A stretch of 64,000 bases of DNA from Agrypnia vestita (GCA_016648135.1 JADDOH010014822.1:1-64000); one strand, 5' to 3'; numbered from the stretch's first letter, positions 1-11,075 are shown. Notes: a model not told the origin generated them from the sequence alone. Numbers and translations: made by a program.

Positions 1-425
1 CGTTCACTAAGCTTTCTTAAATCTGGCCAGACGATTACGGCAGATGTCTATTGTCAGCAACTGCAAACCATGATGGAAAAGCTAGCTGCTAAACAACCGA
101 GGCTGGTTAATCGCTCTAGGCCACTGCTGCTTCATGATAACGCTAGACCACACACTGCACAACAGACGGCTTCCAAATTAGAGGAGCTTCAATTGGAATG
201 TCTAAAACATCCATCGTACTCTCCGGACCTTGCCCCAACAGATTACCATTTTTTTCGAAATTTAGATAACTTCTTGCAAAGGAAACAATTCAACTCCGAT
301 GGGGCAGTCCAAACCGCCTTCAAAGATTTTATTGATTCCCGTGCGAATGGTTTTTTTAGTAAAGGGATCGATGAACTATGAGATGGCAAAAGTGCATAGA
401 TAGCAATGGTACATACTTTGATTAA
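1..425 (+). pseudogene. mariner transposase, C-terminal part
   Basis: This is the catalytic C-terminal part of a mariner (Tc1/mariner superfamily, DD34D) transposase, which cuts and joins element ends at TA targets. The frame is open from the left edge, so the gene begins outside the window. HDNARPH holds the second catalytic Asp and SPDLAPTDYHFF the third; 34 residues separate them, as the family requires. The frame stops at 379-381. The family's usual C-terminal tail (an RWQKC...SNGTYFD pattern) then resumes in another frame and ends at a TAA at 423-425. A small indel near 378 has therefore truncated the protein by about 15 residues. The matching 3' inverted repeat lies at 476-505. Confident for family; activity is unlikely. 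Confidence 0.93.
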
Positions 426-475
426 ATAAATATATTATAATAAATAAAAAAATCAGCTTTATGTTCCTCCCATAC

Positions 476-505
476 TAAACGCCAATTTCATATGTAAGGA
501 CCTAA
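476..505 (+). repeat. mariner 3' terminal inverted repeat with TA site
   Basis: Read on the minus strand this begins TTAGGTCCTTACATATG, a terminal repeat of the type I associate with lepidopteran mariner elements. It is followed by TA at 506-507, the expected target duplication. It sits about 50 bases past the transposase stop, which is normal mariner spacing. Bases 508-1079 hold no gene or recognisable element. Confidence 0.75.
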
Positions 506-1079
506 TATTATGTGACGATTAACTTATCCCAGGAAAAGTAATTTACTTGGACCTTGAACAATACTTTGTCGAAAGAAAGGATTTTGCTTTAACTCTAAAC
601 AATTTTTTCCGTTATGCATTGTTGACAGTAAATTTGTTTTCTACATCTATCAGGTTTTGATAAATTTATTTTTTATGCCAGAGGATGAAAAGGTGGGTGG
701 GTAGGTACTGTTTGTTGGATTATAGATAGGTGTCGAAAATTTGGATAAAAATACTTTTTGATGACAGATGTTAATTAGATTGTACATATTTGCACCGGTT
801 TAAACGAGATCCACAAACTGTTGTCAACAACTATAATCAAAATTGATACAACCGGCCCTCAGAAATATTATTATGATGCATGAAAGTTCTAATAACTGAG
901 GAAAAATACACATGTTTTTGATGTTTGATTCTGTAAAATATATAATAATTGTTTGATTACATAAATATTTGAAAACAAAGCACAATTCACAACAGATTCT
1001 GATTAATCACTGAACACAATAGCTGTGGCAACTACATGTAAATATTATAAGTAGCTTGTTGATGTGGTAGTTATGACTC

Positions 1080-1160
1080 ATTTAGTGATTCAGTGGTCGA
1101 TGGTTCGAGTCCCATTCCAGGACACCAGCAAGTTAATCATTTCTTTCATAGCAAAAATGT
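1080..1160 (+). repeat. tRNA-derived SINE head
   Basis: The segment has a polymerase III B-box-like motif, GGTTCGAGTCC, near 1103. It is followed by CACCAGCAAGTTAATC and a TTTCATAGCA motif. The same body sequence recurs in reverse at 63300-63410, so this is a SINE family copy and not a lone tRNA. The 5' half with the A box is poorly preserved. Confidence 0.5.
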
Positions 1161-1200
1161 TTAACTTATTTTGAAAATAGTAAGATATTGATGACATGTA

Positions 1201-2843
1201 GGGTGATTTCGCCAGTGTTCCGGCCACCTTCAGTAGTCGGCCACCAATTACTTCAACTTAAATAAACTTGACACTCGCAATATAATTCAGTAATATTTTT
1301 GAATGCTAAGAAGTCGGCCACTATTCCGCGAAAGAAACACAAAACTATACCATCTTGCGTTTATTTTAGGTATCATTTAAGTAGACACAAAAAAAATGCC
1401 GGTGGTTACGAGCTATCAACATTGATTCTGGTTTTTCGGAAATGTCGTTAAGAAAATGTTCAAACTTTAAGTAGAAGTTGAATTAATTTGTTTGCACTGT
1501 ACAAGTAGCATTTATCGGCAAAAACATTAACTAAATTTACGAGTTAAAATGATATAACAGACATTTTCGACGGCGGCCGACTACTGGCGGCGTATATTGG
1601 TTTTATTTTTGTCTCTCACGCTGTTAATGATACAAAATTTACAAAGATTTTATGTGTTATGTTAGTGAATACAGCACTACTATCTAATAGCCAGTGGTCG
1701 GTCGCTAGTTACCACACTGATAATATGTTTTTTTTAAACTTAGAAGTGTGGGGCCGACAACTGGTTGACGTGTTAAAATTGATATATCATTTGTCGGCCA
1801 TGCAGCGTCTTAAGATGGTTTTGGTAGATGAATTTTATCTTTTATCATCCTAATGTTAACTAAATATAGAAATTATTAATTTTGTATCAATGGCGACTAA
1901 AACAAAAATATGTTTTTCATCAGTATACTGATGATAGCCTTCAAAAAGCCCTTTAAGCAGTAAGAGAAGGGAAAAAATATGCGCAGCTTGTCAGATATTG
2001 TCTGGAAAAAACTGCAGGACCGCATCAAGGGATGGGTTTTGGAAAAAACACATCAAATGGAACCAAATCACTTTATATCGTTATTCGACGAAAACAAAAT
2101 TGTTGAATTAGCATTAATTGTAAAATTGAAGCATTAGCAAAATGTCATTTCCCTCTAAAATCAAGAACTTCCGACTACTGTGCAGCAAATTGTGAAGACA
2201 GAAAAAATAAAACCACGTTTCTAAGATGAAAGACCGGGAGAAAGATGGTATTTATTATTCTTACGCCGGCCAGAATTGCCTAAAGCATTATTAGCGTGTA
2301 CTAAGAATACGCAAAATATATAATAAGTTGGTTTAAGGACTTGAAAACCCATCTAATAGAAAACAATGATGAAGATGTATTAGAAGACCTTAATCGGATT
2401 ATCAATGGAAATGAAAGCGGCTTTAACATATGACCAAAATGCCCAATCGAAAAAAAGAATTATCTTTTTAGTTTCAAGTATGTGATTATTAGTGTATTTT
2501 ATATGTACCTATGAACAAATTGAGACGATTTGTCAAAAAGCTTAAAAGGATTTAAATTTTTTTTTTTTTAAAACGCCTGTATAGCGTAAATTCAAAAGGA
2601 CGTCTGGCGGCCCTGTGCTAAAATCTGATGGCCGGCTACTGGCAAAACTGCCATTTTTCATTAAAATATTATTTTATTTATTATGGTTAGGCTAATTTTA
2701 AAAAGCAATAAATATATTAAAAATAAACTCCCTGCTCTTTAATAAATATGCGTTTTTCTAAACCACCTTTTCAAAATGATCTTACAATGATTTTCCAAAG
2801 ATGACTTTTTTAGTAAAATGGCCGATTACTAGCACAATCACCC
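1201..2843 (+). mobile_element. decayed pogo/Tigger-like DNA transposon
   Basis: The ends are inverted repeats: GGGTGATT..GCCAGT..CGGCCA from 1201, and its complement ending in AATCACCC at 2843. TA dinucleotides flank both sides (1199-1200 and 2844-2845). Inside, 1924-2120 resembles the N-terminus of pogo/Jerky-type transposases (a DDSLQKAL.AVREGK pattern). The stretch 2225-2480 resembles the region before the first catalytic Asp (PGRKWY..FLRRPEL, later NGNESGF where NxDExGF is usual). Stops and frameshifts are frequent, so the element is dead. TIR-like words such as GGCCGACTACTGG recur across the whole element. Alternative: a composite of related MITEs. Confidence 0.75.
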
Positions 2844-2968
2844 TATTTTATGTTCGCATATCTATTTTTTAAATACAGTGTTTTTGACTTTTTTAGTAAA
2901 ATGGTCGACTACTAGCACAATTACCCTATTTCATGTTTGCATATCAATTTTTTAAATACAGTGTTTTC
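2803..2968. repeat. 83-bp tandem duplication of the transposon right end
   Basis: Two adjacent copies of about 83 bp start at 2803 and 2886. Each contains the pogo-like right terminal repeat plus about 40 bases of flank (CATATC..TTTTTTAAATACAGTG). The second terminal repeat is slightly diverged (AATTACCC against AATCACCC). The duplication therefore includes host flank and happened after insertion. Confidence 0.85.
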
Positions 2969-3377
2969 TAGCTAGTAGCAAGAACTTCAGGGGTCTTTTT
3001 GAATAGAAAATGTTTACACTTTTGGTGAGCTTGAGATAAATGACTATAAGCGAGATGACGACTTCAAAATTTGTATTTTTTTCCAATATTCTTTACATTT
3101 TCTGTAAAACATTGAACAATTCCTACTTATATGGAATATTAATACATTAGCTTTAATACAAATCAAATAAAATGACAAAAATCCTAAAAAAAAAAAAATT
3201 TTCAAATTTCTGCAATTTTTTATAGATGTGTTCGTTAAAATTCTATTAAATTAAAAGCTTAACACATAGGTGGTCAACAAATACAAACCTTCATTTTTAT
3301 TATTATTGGCAGGTGTACTTGCAAAAGTGTGCTATTATCCATATATTGAAATTCTTTTATATTGCTTGCCCAATGTA

Positions 3378-3797
3378 ACTTGGCGTGCGGCGAATTTTGA
3401 ACTAAAACCCGCCCCGCCCGCACTCGGCGGTAACCCCTCGCCCTGTCATTTAGTTCTATTTTGTATTTGGTCGGGAGCTGTGACATCTTGATTACCAATA
3501 TACACTGAATTATTATGTCCAAAACATCCATAACAGTCCGGGATGGTGCAAGAACAATTGCCAATGAAGTATTAAAGTTTTGCGAAGCTGAAAAAGCAAA
3601 TAATGGACCGATATTACCGTCTGACAGTTTGACAGATAGAACGGCCGCCATTACTACTTGGTTTCTTTAGTGCTGCCTGACCAAATTTCTGTATTTAATA
3701 CGACACCGGTCACCAGACATTCTGTACATTGTGTAATAAATTTACACCCTGACAACTTCTGTTATGCGACAGGGACGCCCTCCCTCGCACGCCAAGT
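3378..3797 (+). mobile_element. short TA-flanked DNA transposon carrying an HTH ORF
   Basis: This is a 420-bp element with inverted ends ACTTGGCGTGCG and CGCACGCCAAGT. TA flanks both sides (3376-3377 and 3798-3799). It keeps a short reading frame for the N-terminal DNA-binding region of a DDE-type transposase but no catalytic domain. It is therefore a deletion derivative. It lies within the large intron left of RpL24 exon 3. Confidence 0.8.
3515..3670 (+). pseudogene. N-terminal helix-turn-helix fragment of a DDE transposase
   Basis: A 51-codon frame starting MSKTSITVRDGARTIANEVL and continuing with CEAEKANNGPILPSDSLTDRTAA. It follows the pattern of the N-terminal HTH region of insect DDE_3/Tc1-like proteins: a helix, then an xxNGGPxLPLxxVxxRTAAATG-like stretch. 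Similarity ends at the point where the homologous frame at 27559-27865 has an intron; here the frame runs into a stop. No DDE residues are present. The family assignment rests on the motif and on similarity to the second copy at 27.6 kb. Confidence 0.6.
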
Positions 3798-4406
3798 TAT
3801 AGTGGTACATCTATACAAAATGAATGACTCAAAATATATAAATTATTCAAAAAAACATATAATATAGGCACTATCCGAGTATGTGCAAGACACACATATC
3901 CATCCAAACCTTGTGGCAAACCAAATATTTAACGTATCAATAAAATATACTGCATTATCCCCTCTCATGTATATGAGCATTTATTTCACTTCATATTTCT
4001 GCCTGTGAATCTTACAAATATAATGACAATGTGCAATGAATTAACTAGAATGATTTTGGAAAAAAATTTAAATGCATCAACTACAAGTGAATAATTTAAA
4101 CTTTGTCATTACACTAATACATATTCATCTATAATATTGGTTTGTAAATTTAATTGCATATTATTGAGCCTACTTAACACGAAATATACATGAGTCCAAC
4201 GAACACGAATCACAAATCTCTTTCAAAAATCAAAGAAAACCTGACATGATATATTATTTTAATAACTGCAAAAAAGTAAACAATATACATACTGAATTAT
4301 TATTATTATTAACATATTTGAGAACAAATTGACTACACCATAATAGATGGGTATTGCACAAATAAAATGAAAGTAAAATTTATAACAAAAACATCGCAAT
4401 ATTCAC

Positions 4407-4878
4407 CTGTACAGAACTGTCCATGTAACCTTTCTTGGATTCCTCTTCATTAGATGCGCTGCTTCGCATTTTGAATTAAGGAAGGTGAAGGACTGTTGAC
4501 AGAAAAATAAATTACATCGGGACATAACCTAAATGTCAAAAACATTGCAAAACACATTAATGTGCGCTGGTTTTTCGTAAAAACGTCAATTTTTCTTAGC
4601 GCAATTGAACCAGAATATTACAAACAATTATTCAATCAACTGAAAGCTTTCATTAGAGTATTCTTACCTTTCCGTCAACCCGGACAAGGGTTTTGCCATG
4701 TCCGGGGTAGATTTTGTAACCACTGTACGAGCACAATCCGATCCTGGAAATACATGAAGATTATAAATTAAATACATTATTTGTCTTTAATTTCAAAAAT
4801 ATATATGTTTGCACAATATGATGTTCGATATTATAACAAATTAAAAAAATTACTCATTGCAATATTTACGTACTTCAT
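4407..4878 (-). CDS. RpL24: 60S ribosomal protein L24 (eL24), exons 1-3
   Basis: eL24 is a component of the large ribosomal subunit that forms an intersubunit bridge. Three minus-strand coding exons join in phase. Exon 1 is 4874-4878, just ATGAA, with donor GTACGT. Exon 2 is 4668-4743 ([16 protein letters not shown], then KTLVRVDGK). Exon 3 is 4407-4492 ([20 protein letters not shown], then KVTWTVLY plus two bases), with donor GTGAAT. These 55 residues match the conserved zinc-binding N-terminus of eL24, including C6 and the SKCE cysteine. The basic C-terminal exon (usually RRKFKKGQEEE..) was not found in 1-4406, so it must lie left of the window and the third intron exceeds 4.4 kb. A five-base first coding exon is common in ribosomal protein genes. 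The gene looks intact as far as visible. Confidence 0.93.
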
Positions 4879-4910
4879 CTTGACGGCTTTGGAAACGGAA
4901 AAGAACCATA
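4879..4910 (-). promoter_or_regulatory. RpL24 5' UTR with TOP-like start
   Basis: On the minus strand, the 25 bases upstream of the RpL24 ATG begin with the pyrimidine tract CTTTTCCGTTTCC, the C lying at 4903. A C followed by a pyrimidine run is the terminal oligopyrimidine start of ribosomal protein mRNAs, which couples their translation to growth signalling. The exact start is inferred. No clear TATA box is seen. Bases 4911-5356 hold nothing recognisable. Confidence 0.6.
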
Positions 4911-5356
4911 GACAATAATGCGATTTTTGTATGGACAAAATGCATAAACACAAATAGGGAATGTACTAAAAAGCAAAAATATTTTTCATTAAATATAAGC
5001 AAAACAACAGTATTAATTTAAAATCACGTATTTATTTTAAAACAACGCACTTTTCTTTTCAAACAATTTATTATTTTGTTATGAAGATATGGAGTAAACA
5101 TTAATTTGCATGCATTGCAAGTATGCATTGTAGCGCTTTTGTTTCTAACTCCTCATGTTATTTTTTCCGATTTTCAGTATTTAAGATATTTCATGTTCAT
5201 GAAATTCAATATAATTACATAATTAATTCACTCCATTCGTAATGAAACCCAAAATATGAATTAAAATCTGCAACATATGGTATATTTTAACCTAACATAG
5301 TATAAAATACATTTACATTTTAATTTTTTTACTTCTTTAATAATGACTTTGTACAA

Positions 5357-5525
5357 GGGTACACAGGTACAGTTGCCGGAAAACTTCTTGAAATTTTTTG
5401 GCGTAGTGGGGGAATGCGCAGAAGACAAAATTTGGGTCTCGTTGGTGGAATGGTACATGCGCAGACTTTCCCCCACTACGCCGTAAAATTTCAAGATGCT
5501 TGCCGGCTACTGTAACAGGGGTACC
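5357..5525. mobile_element. foldback MITE, about 168 bp
   Basis: Two arms of roughly 60 bp are inverted copies. The left reads GGTACACAGGTACAGTTGCC.. and GGCGTAGTGGGGGAA; the right carries TTTCCCCCACTACGCC and ends AACAGGGGTACC. The spacer is short and noncoding. Short reading frames across it are by-products of the palindrome. Confidence 0.75.
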
Positions 5526-5897
5526 TAATATTTTTTTTAATAAAATTAAATATAAGTATATCAAAACTTGACGTAAAGAATGCATTAATAATAATTAAAA
5601 ATATAAAAAAATTAAAACAATACATTATATAACACAAAAAATAAGCATTATTTACTTGTAATATGACATCATACTTTTATCAGACACCATAGTCTATTAG
5701 GGGAGTAGGTAACATGGCAGAGAGATCGCATAGCACGTAGAAGGTATCAGGTCTATTTTGCTGATACTAAGCCTTTCTAAAAAAAATTTTATATCAAAAT
5801 AGTTTTGGAGGTGCCTAGTATCAATTTCAGTTTCAGTAATGGTGGAAGTAAAGACTGTAAAGATGGAAAAAGTAAATACAATAAAAGTGGAAGAAAA

Positions 5898-6257
5898 ACG
5901 CACACAAACAGATGATTGCCTTCTTATTTTAGTGTTTTGCTTGTTCTCTTTTATAAAAATGTTACAAAATTTAATTTTAATTTCTAATGCAGTTCTTACA
6001 AAATTTACTATTTGATTTACTGAATAAGCTATGATTCATTGGCGCACATATCTTGTGTATAGAGAAGAATTACCGAAACGCACACAAACAGATGATTGCC
6101 TTCTTATTTTAGTGTTTTGCTTGTTCTCTTTTATAAAAATGTTACAAAATTTAATTTTAATTTCTAATGCAGTTCTTACAAAATTTACTATTTGATTTAC
6201 TGAATAAGCTATGATTCATTGGCGCACATATCTTGTGTATAGAGAAGAATTACCGAA
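5898..6257. repeat. perfect 180-bp tandem duplication
   Basis: Bases 5898-6077 and 6078-6257 are identical at every position I compared, head to tail, with an exact 180-bp period. The unit is AT-rich and noncoding. Either the duplication is very recent or the assembly has placed one segment twice. Confidence 0.95.
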
Positions 6258-6599
6258 CCGGTAGATACTGACAAATTTCTGAGATGAAAGATTAACGTTT
6301 CATTTGCAGACAAAAACTTATTTTCTACCATTCGGCAATATATTACACTTGATGATATGACAGTCTACAAAATAAGGAGTATAATCTTTTGTTAACTTTT
6401 CTGACTTAAGGGAGTTTTCAACCCATCACTGTACCAAGCACAACGTATATAATGCTGTAGAATGGACATAATAGACAGATTAAAAATATATGAATGCTCC
6501 ATTTCATACTTTCCATGTGAGAATCCCAATTATAATAATTGAATTCTGTTCGTAACATCCATAATTTCAATCAAATTCACGACTAAAAAACGAAATTAA

Positions 6600-6680
6600 T
6601 CAGTCGGAGATGGGGCTTGAACCCCGGGCCAGCCGCAATTTAATGATGTTGCTACCACTGAGCCTGCGTGACCCGTCAAA
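6600..6680 (-). repeat. tRNA-like SINE head
   Basis: Read on the minus strand there is an A-box-like GGCTCAGTGGTAGC, and about 30 bases later a B-box-like GGTTCAAGCCCC. The stems do not close as a normal tRNA cloverleaf. A SINE head or decayed tRNA copy is the best description. Confidence 0.5.
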
Positions 6681-6808
6681 AACACAGTACATATAGTTCT
6701 TAGCAAAGACGCGAACCAATGTACCTATAAAAAAGATTATAGTGTGCACAATATATTTTCTGTATGTACACTGGCTTTATAAACATTTTTTCCGAGACTA
6801 GTGACATC

Positions 6809-6880
6809 TCCGATATGGTGAAGTGGTTGGGATACGTGGCTCTCACCTAGGAGGCTCGGGTTCCGTTCCCGGTACTGGAA
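6809..6880 (+). pseudogene. tRNA-Glu(CTC)-like sequence
   Basis: A 72-base segment has the length and layout of insect tRNA-Glu: D-arm GGTGAAGTGGTTGGGATA, anticodon loop around CTCTCAC (anticodon CTC), then a T-arm and GGAA end. The acceptor stem TCCGATA / TACTGGA has one mismatch and one G-U pair. The B box reads GGTTCCGTTCC where GGTTCGATTCC is standard. These changes suggest a pseudogene or a SINE founder-type copy rather than an active tRNA gene. No CCA is encoded, as usual in eukaryotes. Confidence 0.65.
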
Positions 6881-7501
6881 TATATTTTTCTCATTTTATT
6901 TTAATGTCTATTGTGTTGGACAAGAAAAACCGGCGGCCCTTAAACGGGTCTTTTTTGCCAATTTCCATATATTGCCCCTGATAAACATTTTTAGAAGAAA
7001 AACTGATTTTTTATATTTTGATTTTTATTTTGATATGTACGTAGAATTGATAATTACATTTTTCATCACATGAATTGTGAGCACGAGCACGCAGATGGGC
7101 AAGAATAAATAAAACCCTTTGGGTATGCCTAGCGCGCTCGACGCATTTTTTATTGAAAATAACCAAAGTTATTTATTGTAATTTTTTGAATGTATGTTTT
7201 TTAAAGTTTATTTTTTAAATCACTTGTGTTCAGATAAAACAAAGACTGTTTATAGGGGTGGATCGCTGATTACTCCTGCTGAAACGTCAAATGAAAGAGT
7301 GTTGATGGTACAATTTTACCCCCTTCATATTTATTTTAATATAAATTTAATACCCTCTGGCGACATCGATACCGTGCCGAAGTCACCATTTTCACAAAAA
7401 ATACAAAAATTATAAAAATATAACAAAAATATGATTATGTTTGTAACAACTTGTATAAGGCTTTACATGATTTTATGTAGAAAATATATTGAATTTGTGT
7501 A

Positions 7502-7562
7502 GCCAGGCTCGCCAGAGAGACCAAATATACGAAATTATTGCACCAAGCTTGGCGAGCCTGGC
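7502..7562. repeat. 13-bp perfect inverted repeat (hairpin)
   Basis: GCCAGGCTCGCCA at 7502-7514 pairs perfectly with TGGCGAGCCTGGC at 7550-7562 around a 35-base AT-rich spacer. It is GC-rich against a very AT-rich background. It could be the end of an unrecognised transposon. The surrounding 6890-7700 region shows no gene. Confidence 0.6.
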
Positions 7563-7706
7563 CCCCTTTTTACCGATTATCTCCATGAAGGATGAACCTG
7601 AGAGACATTTGTTAATGAAACAAAATAAAGATAAAATATAGATGTATAAAAATAGTATGAAATAGCTATAGTAGAATGTTTGGTTACATGGTTTATTGAT
7701 ATTTTG

Positions 7707-8060
7707 AATGCGGGACCACTGCTCATAGAGCTGCGACTCGGATTATGAGTAGTGATCCCGCCGTCCGACAGAGGTCAGGGTCGTCGGTTCCCGAAATGCC
7801 GACCTCTGATTGGTCGTTGAAAATGCAGGCCCTGATGATATTATTGAATAAAAAACGTGACAAAGGAATCCAGAATTCAGTTCTGCTCCTGCGTTCACCC
7901 CAGATTTACTTGCGACTTTCTCTTCTTCTCTACTCGACTTCTGCTTCAACCTTTGGACTGCTCTAAGATTCTCAGCGAATTTTTTATACGATATCGGTTC
8001 CATCAGGTTGACCTGACTGTAGGGCGGTAGAATCACCCCCTATTTTTGTGCGTACATCTA
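7707..8060 (-). repeat. unidentified GC-richer repeat with hairpin
   Basis: The block starts with an imperfect 18-bp inverted repeat (GCGGGACCACTGCTCATA near 7709, and its complement near 7744-7761). It continues with sequence of higher GC than its surroundings. Open frames exist on both strands (97 codons minus, 73 codons plus), but neither shows a domain I recognise. It is probably part of a dispersed repeat. Bases 8061-9000 show nothing recognisable. Confidence 0.35.
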
Positions 8061-9000
8061 TTTTATTTCATCTCATCTTCTTTCCCTTGTCCTATTCGGG
8101 TCGGGGACCCATTGCAATGTTTTTATTTATAATATTAATTAATTATGTTGTCATTAGATTGATATTATCATCAAAGAACAGTATCGCTTTTAGTTTTACG
8201 CACAATTGCCACGGTTTAAAATAGTACCATTAACTGCCCGCAGGAGAAATATATAAAAAAAAGTTCTAATTTCTGATAAAAGACGTTATCACTATTTCAA
8301 GGGTGTCAGCTATAAGAAAGTAAATACTTATTCTTTAGGAACCGGCATGTAAAAGTACCATCATTTTTACCGGGTTACAGTTAATGAGAAAATAAAATAA
8401 AACAATTATCAATTTTTAACAATCTTTTATTTTATTGATTTTTCACAATTAGTTAACAACCAAAACAATAAATAAATCATCCCATAATTTGATTTGACTT
8501 TCATTTACATAATTTAACTTTCTTTAACCTATTCCAGGCCAGCATCATGTATACAGATGGGGCGCGCCCTGAACGCACCACTTGGGCACAAAACACATTA
8601 AAGGTCAATAAGTCTTTAGAAAGAGTGCTATCTGGGGAAATACTCCAGAAATTTCCAAATAATATTTTTTTGTTATTTTTGAGAGCAAGAAGATTCTAAA
8701 TAGGGACATACAGGCGCATGCGGTGGGAACATTGAAGCATGACTTTTTGTAAACATATATTTTAGAAAAAAATATATAAATCAAATATTTATACTACAGA
8801 TTTTTACGATACATCAAAATATGAATGCTATGATAACAATTGTGATAGAAATATTACGAAATATATGTTGTATTCCCATATACGATGTTCTCCACTGCAA
8901 GCCCCTGGGACATACAGTGAAAAACTAAAAACTGATCAAGTACGATTTGTAGTTTTTCCGTAGTAAGGTTTTCCAGTCACTCTCAAGATGTTCGGCTATA

Positions 9001-9133
9001 AGGGCAGGTAGTATCACCTTGGTTTATAGTAAGAGTTCATTTAAAGCATAGATTTTAAAAAATGTGCTGTTTGATTGGTGGAAAATGCAAAAATCTATGC
9101 TTTTAATAAACACAATTACTATAAAGATGTTAA
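9001..9133. mobile_element. palindromic MITE, family B, copy 1
   Basis: This belongs to a family with four copies in this window (also 22812-22958, 28042-28186, 39285-39405). The shared core is an inverted pair built on AAAGCATAGATTTT and its complement AAAATCTATGCTTT, around TTTGATTGGTGGAAAATGC. Outer arms resemble GGTTTATAGTAA. No coding capacity. Confidence 0.7.
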
Positions 9134-9489
9134 GAAATATGGTTTAGATGATGCAATTATTTTTCTCAACAATGACTCTTCTTACATTTTTAGGTAGAAA
9201 AATATCAAATATGTATCATAAGGAAGTTCAACACCCGAATAAAACAAATCTTGATATTAGTAAATTATGAGTATATAATACTGAATAGTAAGTGAATAAA
9301 ATAAAAAAGTATGTTAAAAATATAAAATGATAGGTGCATGCAATCAGTACATTGAGGCAGGAGCAGGTAAATATGTATTTCGAAATAGAGCAAAATAAAA
9401 TATTTATCTGAATATTAGTATGTACATATTAAAATCTGGATAATATGACAATAATTTCAATAGAAATATTACTAGATATTTAAATTGAT

Positions 9490-9545
9490 TTTTTCTTCTT
9501 CTCAGCCACAATTGTTCCACTGCTGGACATAGGCCTCTTGTAAAA
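9490..9545 (-). repeat. 3' end fragment of an RTE-like LINE
   Basis: The plus strand carries CCACTGCTGGACATAGGCC after a CTTCTTCT run. In reverse this is the end of the reverse transcriptase frame (the AYVQQW region) plus a GAA-rich tail, common in insect LINE copies. The same end, in the opposite orientation, occurs at 62780-62820. Confidence 0.55.
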
Positions 9546-10105
9546 CCTTATAATGTTAATTTGATTTATTTCATAGAAATGCTAGTAAGAATGGCTTATT
9601 TCAAAGTATTGAGTGCACACTGCTGAAAATAATACATAAGTTATTTAGAAACCGTTTTTATTGTTATACTGTCTTGAAGGAAAGGGTTATTCAGAAACAA
9701 AAACCAAAAAAAATACCAACATACCAATATAATTATCGCACCGATTCAAAATCAGCGATAAGTCTGATTTTTAATGAATTTATTATAACCGATAAAAAAA
9801 GGTTGGTGACTGAACTAAAATATGATGATAATTTATTATTTGCAATCACAAGCGATATTTGCAATCAATCATTTGCAATGCATAATAGTAAAATATTTAT
9901 TAATACACGCAAATTTATATTTCATTATATTATAGTAAAAATGTAAATAACAGTCAGTACATTGAAGCATGAATTTTACATAAAAATATATTTTTGAAAA
10001 AATGAAAAATAACAGAATATATTAAAATCTATTTCAATTAATTTTGTAGAAATTTTAGATAATCACAACTTATTACAAAATACTGACTCCACTGGGATAT
10101 ACATA

Positions 10106-10572
10106 TTAGGTGTACACAAAAAGGGCAATTTTTTTATATTATGAACCAAAAAAATTCAGCAAACACACCAATAAGAAATATTTGTGCTGTTTACATTCAC
10201 ATATTGAATTGGCACGTGAATAAACAAAATCATGCGAGATTAAATTAACACACAAGAATGAAATTTTTTGGATCACTACATATAGACCCAATCTCTAACA
10301 TCATCTGATTATCACTTGATTAGATCTTTGCAGCAATATTTGGATGGAAGAAAATTTAATATTGTTAGCGAAATAAACGGACCTAACAGAGTATTTTGCG
10401 TCAAAGCCTACGAGAGAAATAAACGAGGAATGAAAAAATTGCTACAATGGTGTAGAAAGATTACATCTATCGGCGGAGAATAAATTTTAGTACACATAGC
10501 GTTGTTGAAATAAATTTGTTTTTAAAAATTATTACTTAATTTAAAAGAAATGCCCTCTCTAGGTACACCTAA
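10106..10572 (+). mobile_element. internally deleted mariner element
   Basis: The ends are inverted copies: TTAGGTGTACACAAAAAGGG from 10106 and the complement of TTAGGTGTACCTAGAGAGGG ending at 10572. TA precedes the left end (10104-10105); the right flank is CA, so one TA has mutated. Bases 10300-10490 still resemble a mariner transposase C-terminus (a TEYFASKPTREI pattern). Most of the gene is gone and the rest is full of stops. Confidence 0.75.
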
Positions 10573-10891
10573 CACATAGGTCAGGAAACATCATAAATGC
10601 ACATATAAGCATTCATATTGAGGACCTAGCTGCAATCGCTCAATATTAATTGATATTGTTTAAATAACATTGTAGAAAACCTGGGGTATATCAGCCCCAA
10701 AGCTGCTTACCCACAAATAAACATAATTTCGGCAATGAATGTGGTGTAGAATGGTGCTAGCCATAGACTAACTGAAAATAACAGTTAATCTTGTAACAGA
10801 TTGGTCCACCCATCACCATCTTAAGGTTTGACAGTAAGTACCATTAAAAAATGAAATAAAAAAAATTTGTACTGATTGATAGGTACCTTAC

Positions 10892-11075
10892 GGCCAGCGC
10901 CACACTATGCGTCTTTTCCGCCACATATTTCCCGTCACTTAAAATCGGCAAAGCAAATGAATCGACCAATCATCCACGTAGTGTGTTTGAAAAGCGCTTA
11001 TTGTATGGAAATAAATGTAGTGGCGTTCCGCAATGGAAAAGACGCAAAGGAATTCCGCGCAGTGTGGTGCTTGGT
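10892..11075. mobile_element. palindromic MITE, family C, copy 1
   Basis: The terminal inverted repeats start GGCCAGCGCCACACTATGCG. The inner part matches the copy at 28264-28446 in reverse orientation (CGACCAATCATCCACGTAGT against ACTACGCGGATGATCGGTCG). Noncoding. It lies just downstream of the PIGF stop. Confidence 0.7.

Noticed and set aside
3274..3651. 125-codon minus-strand frame
   Set aside because: It runs antisense through a TIR-bounded transposon derivative whose plus strand encodes the HTH fragment. It is a shadow frame.
5697..5903. Minus-strand frame next to the tandem duplication
   Set aside because: No domain, AT-rich, and no conserved context.
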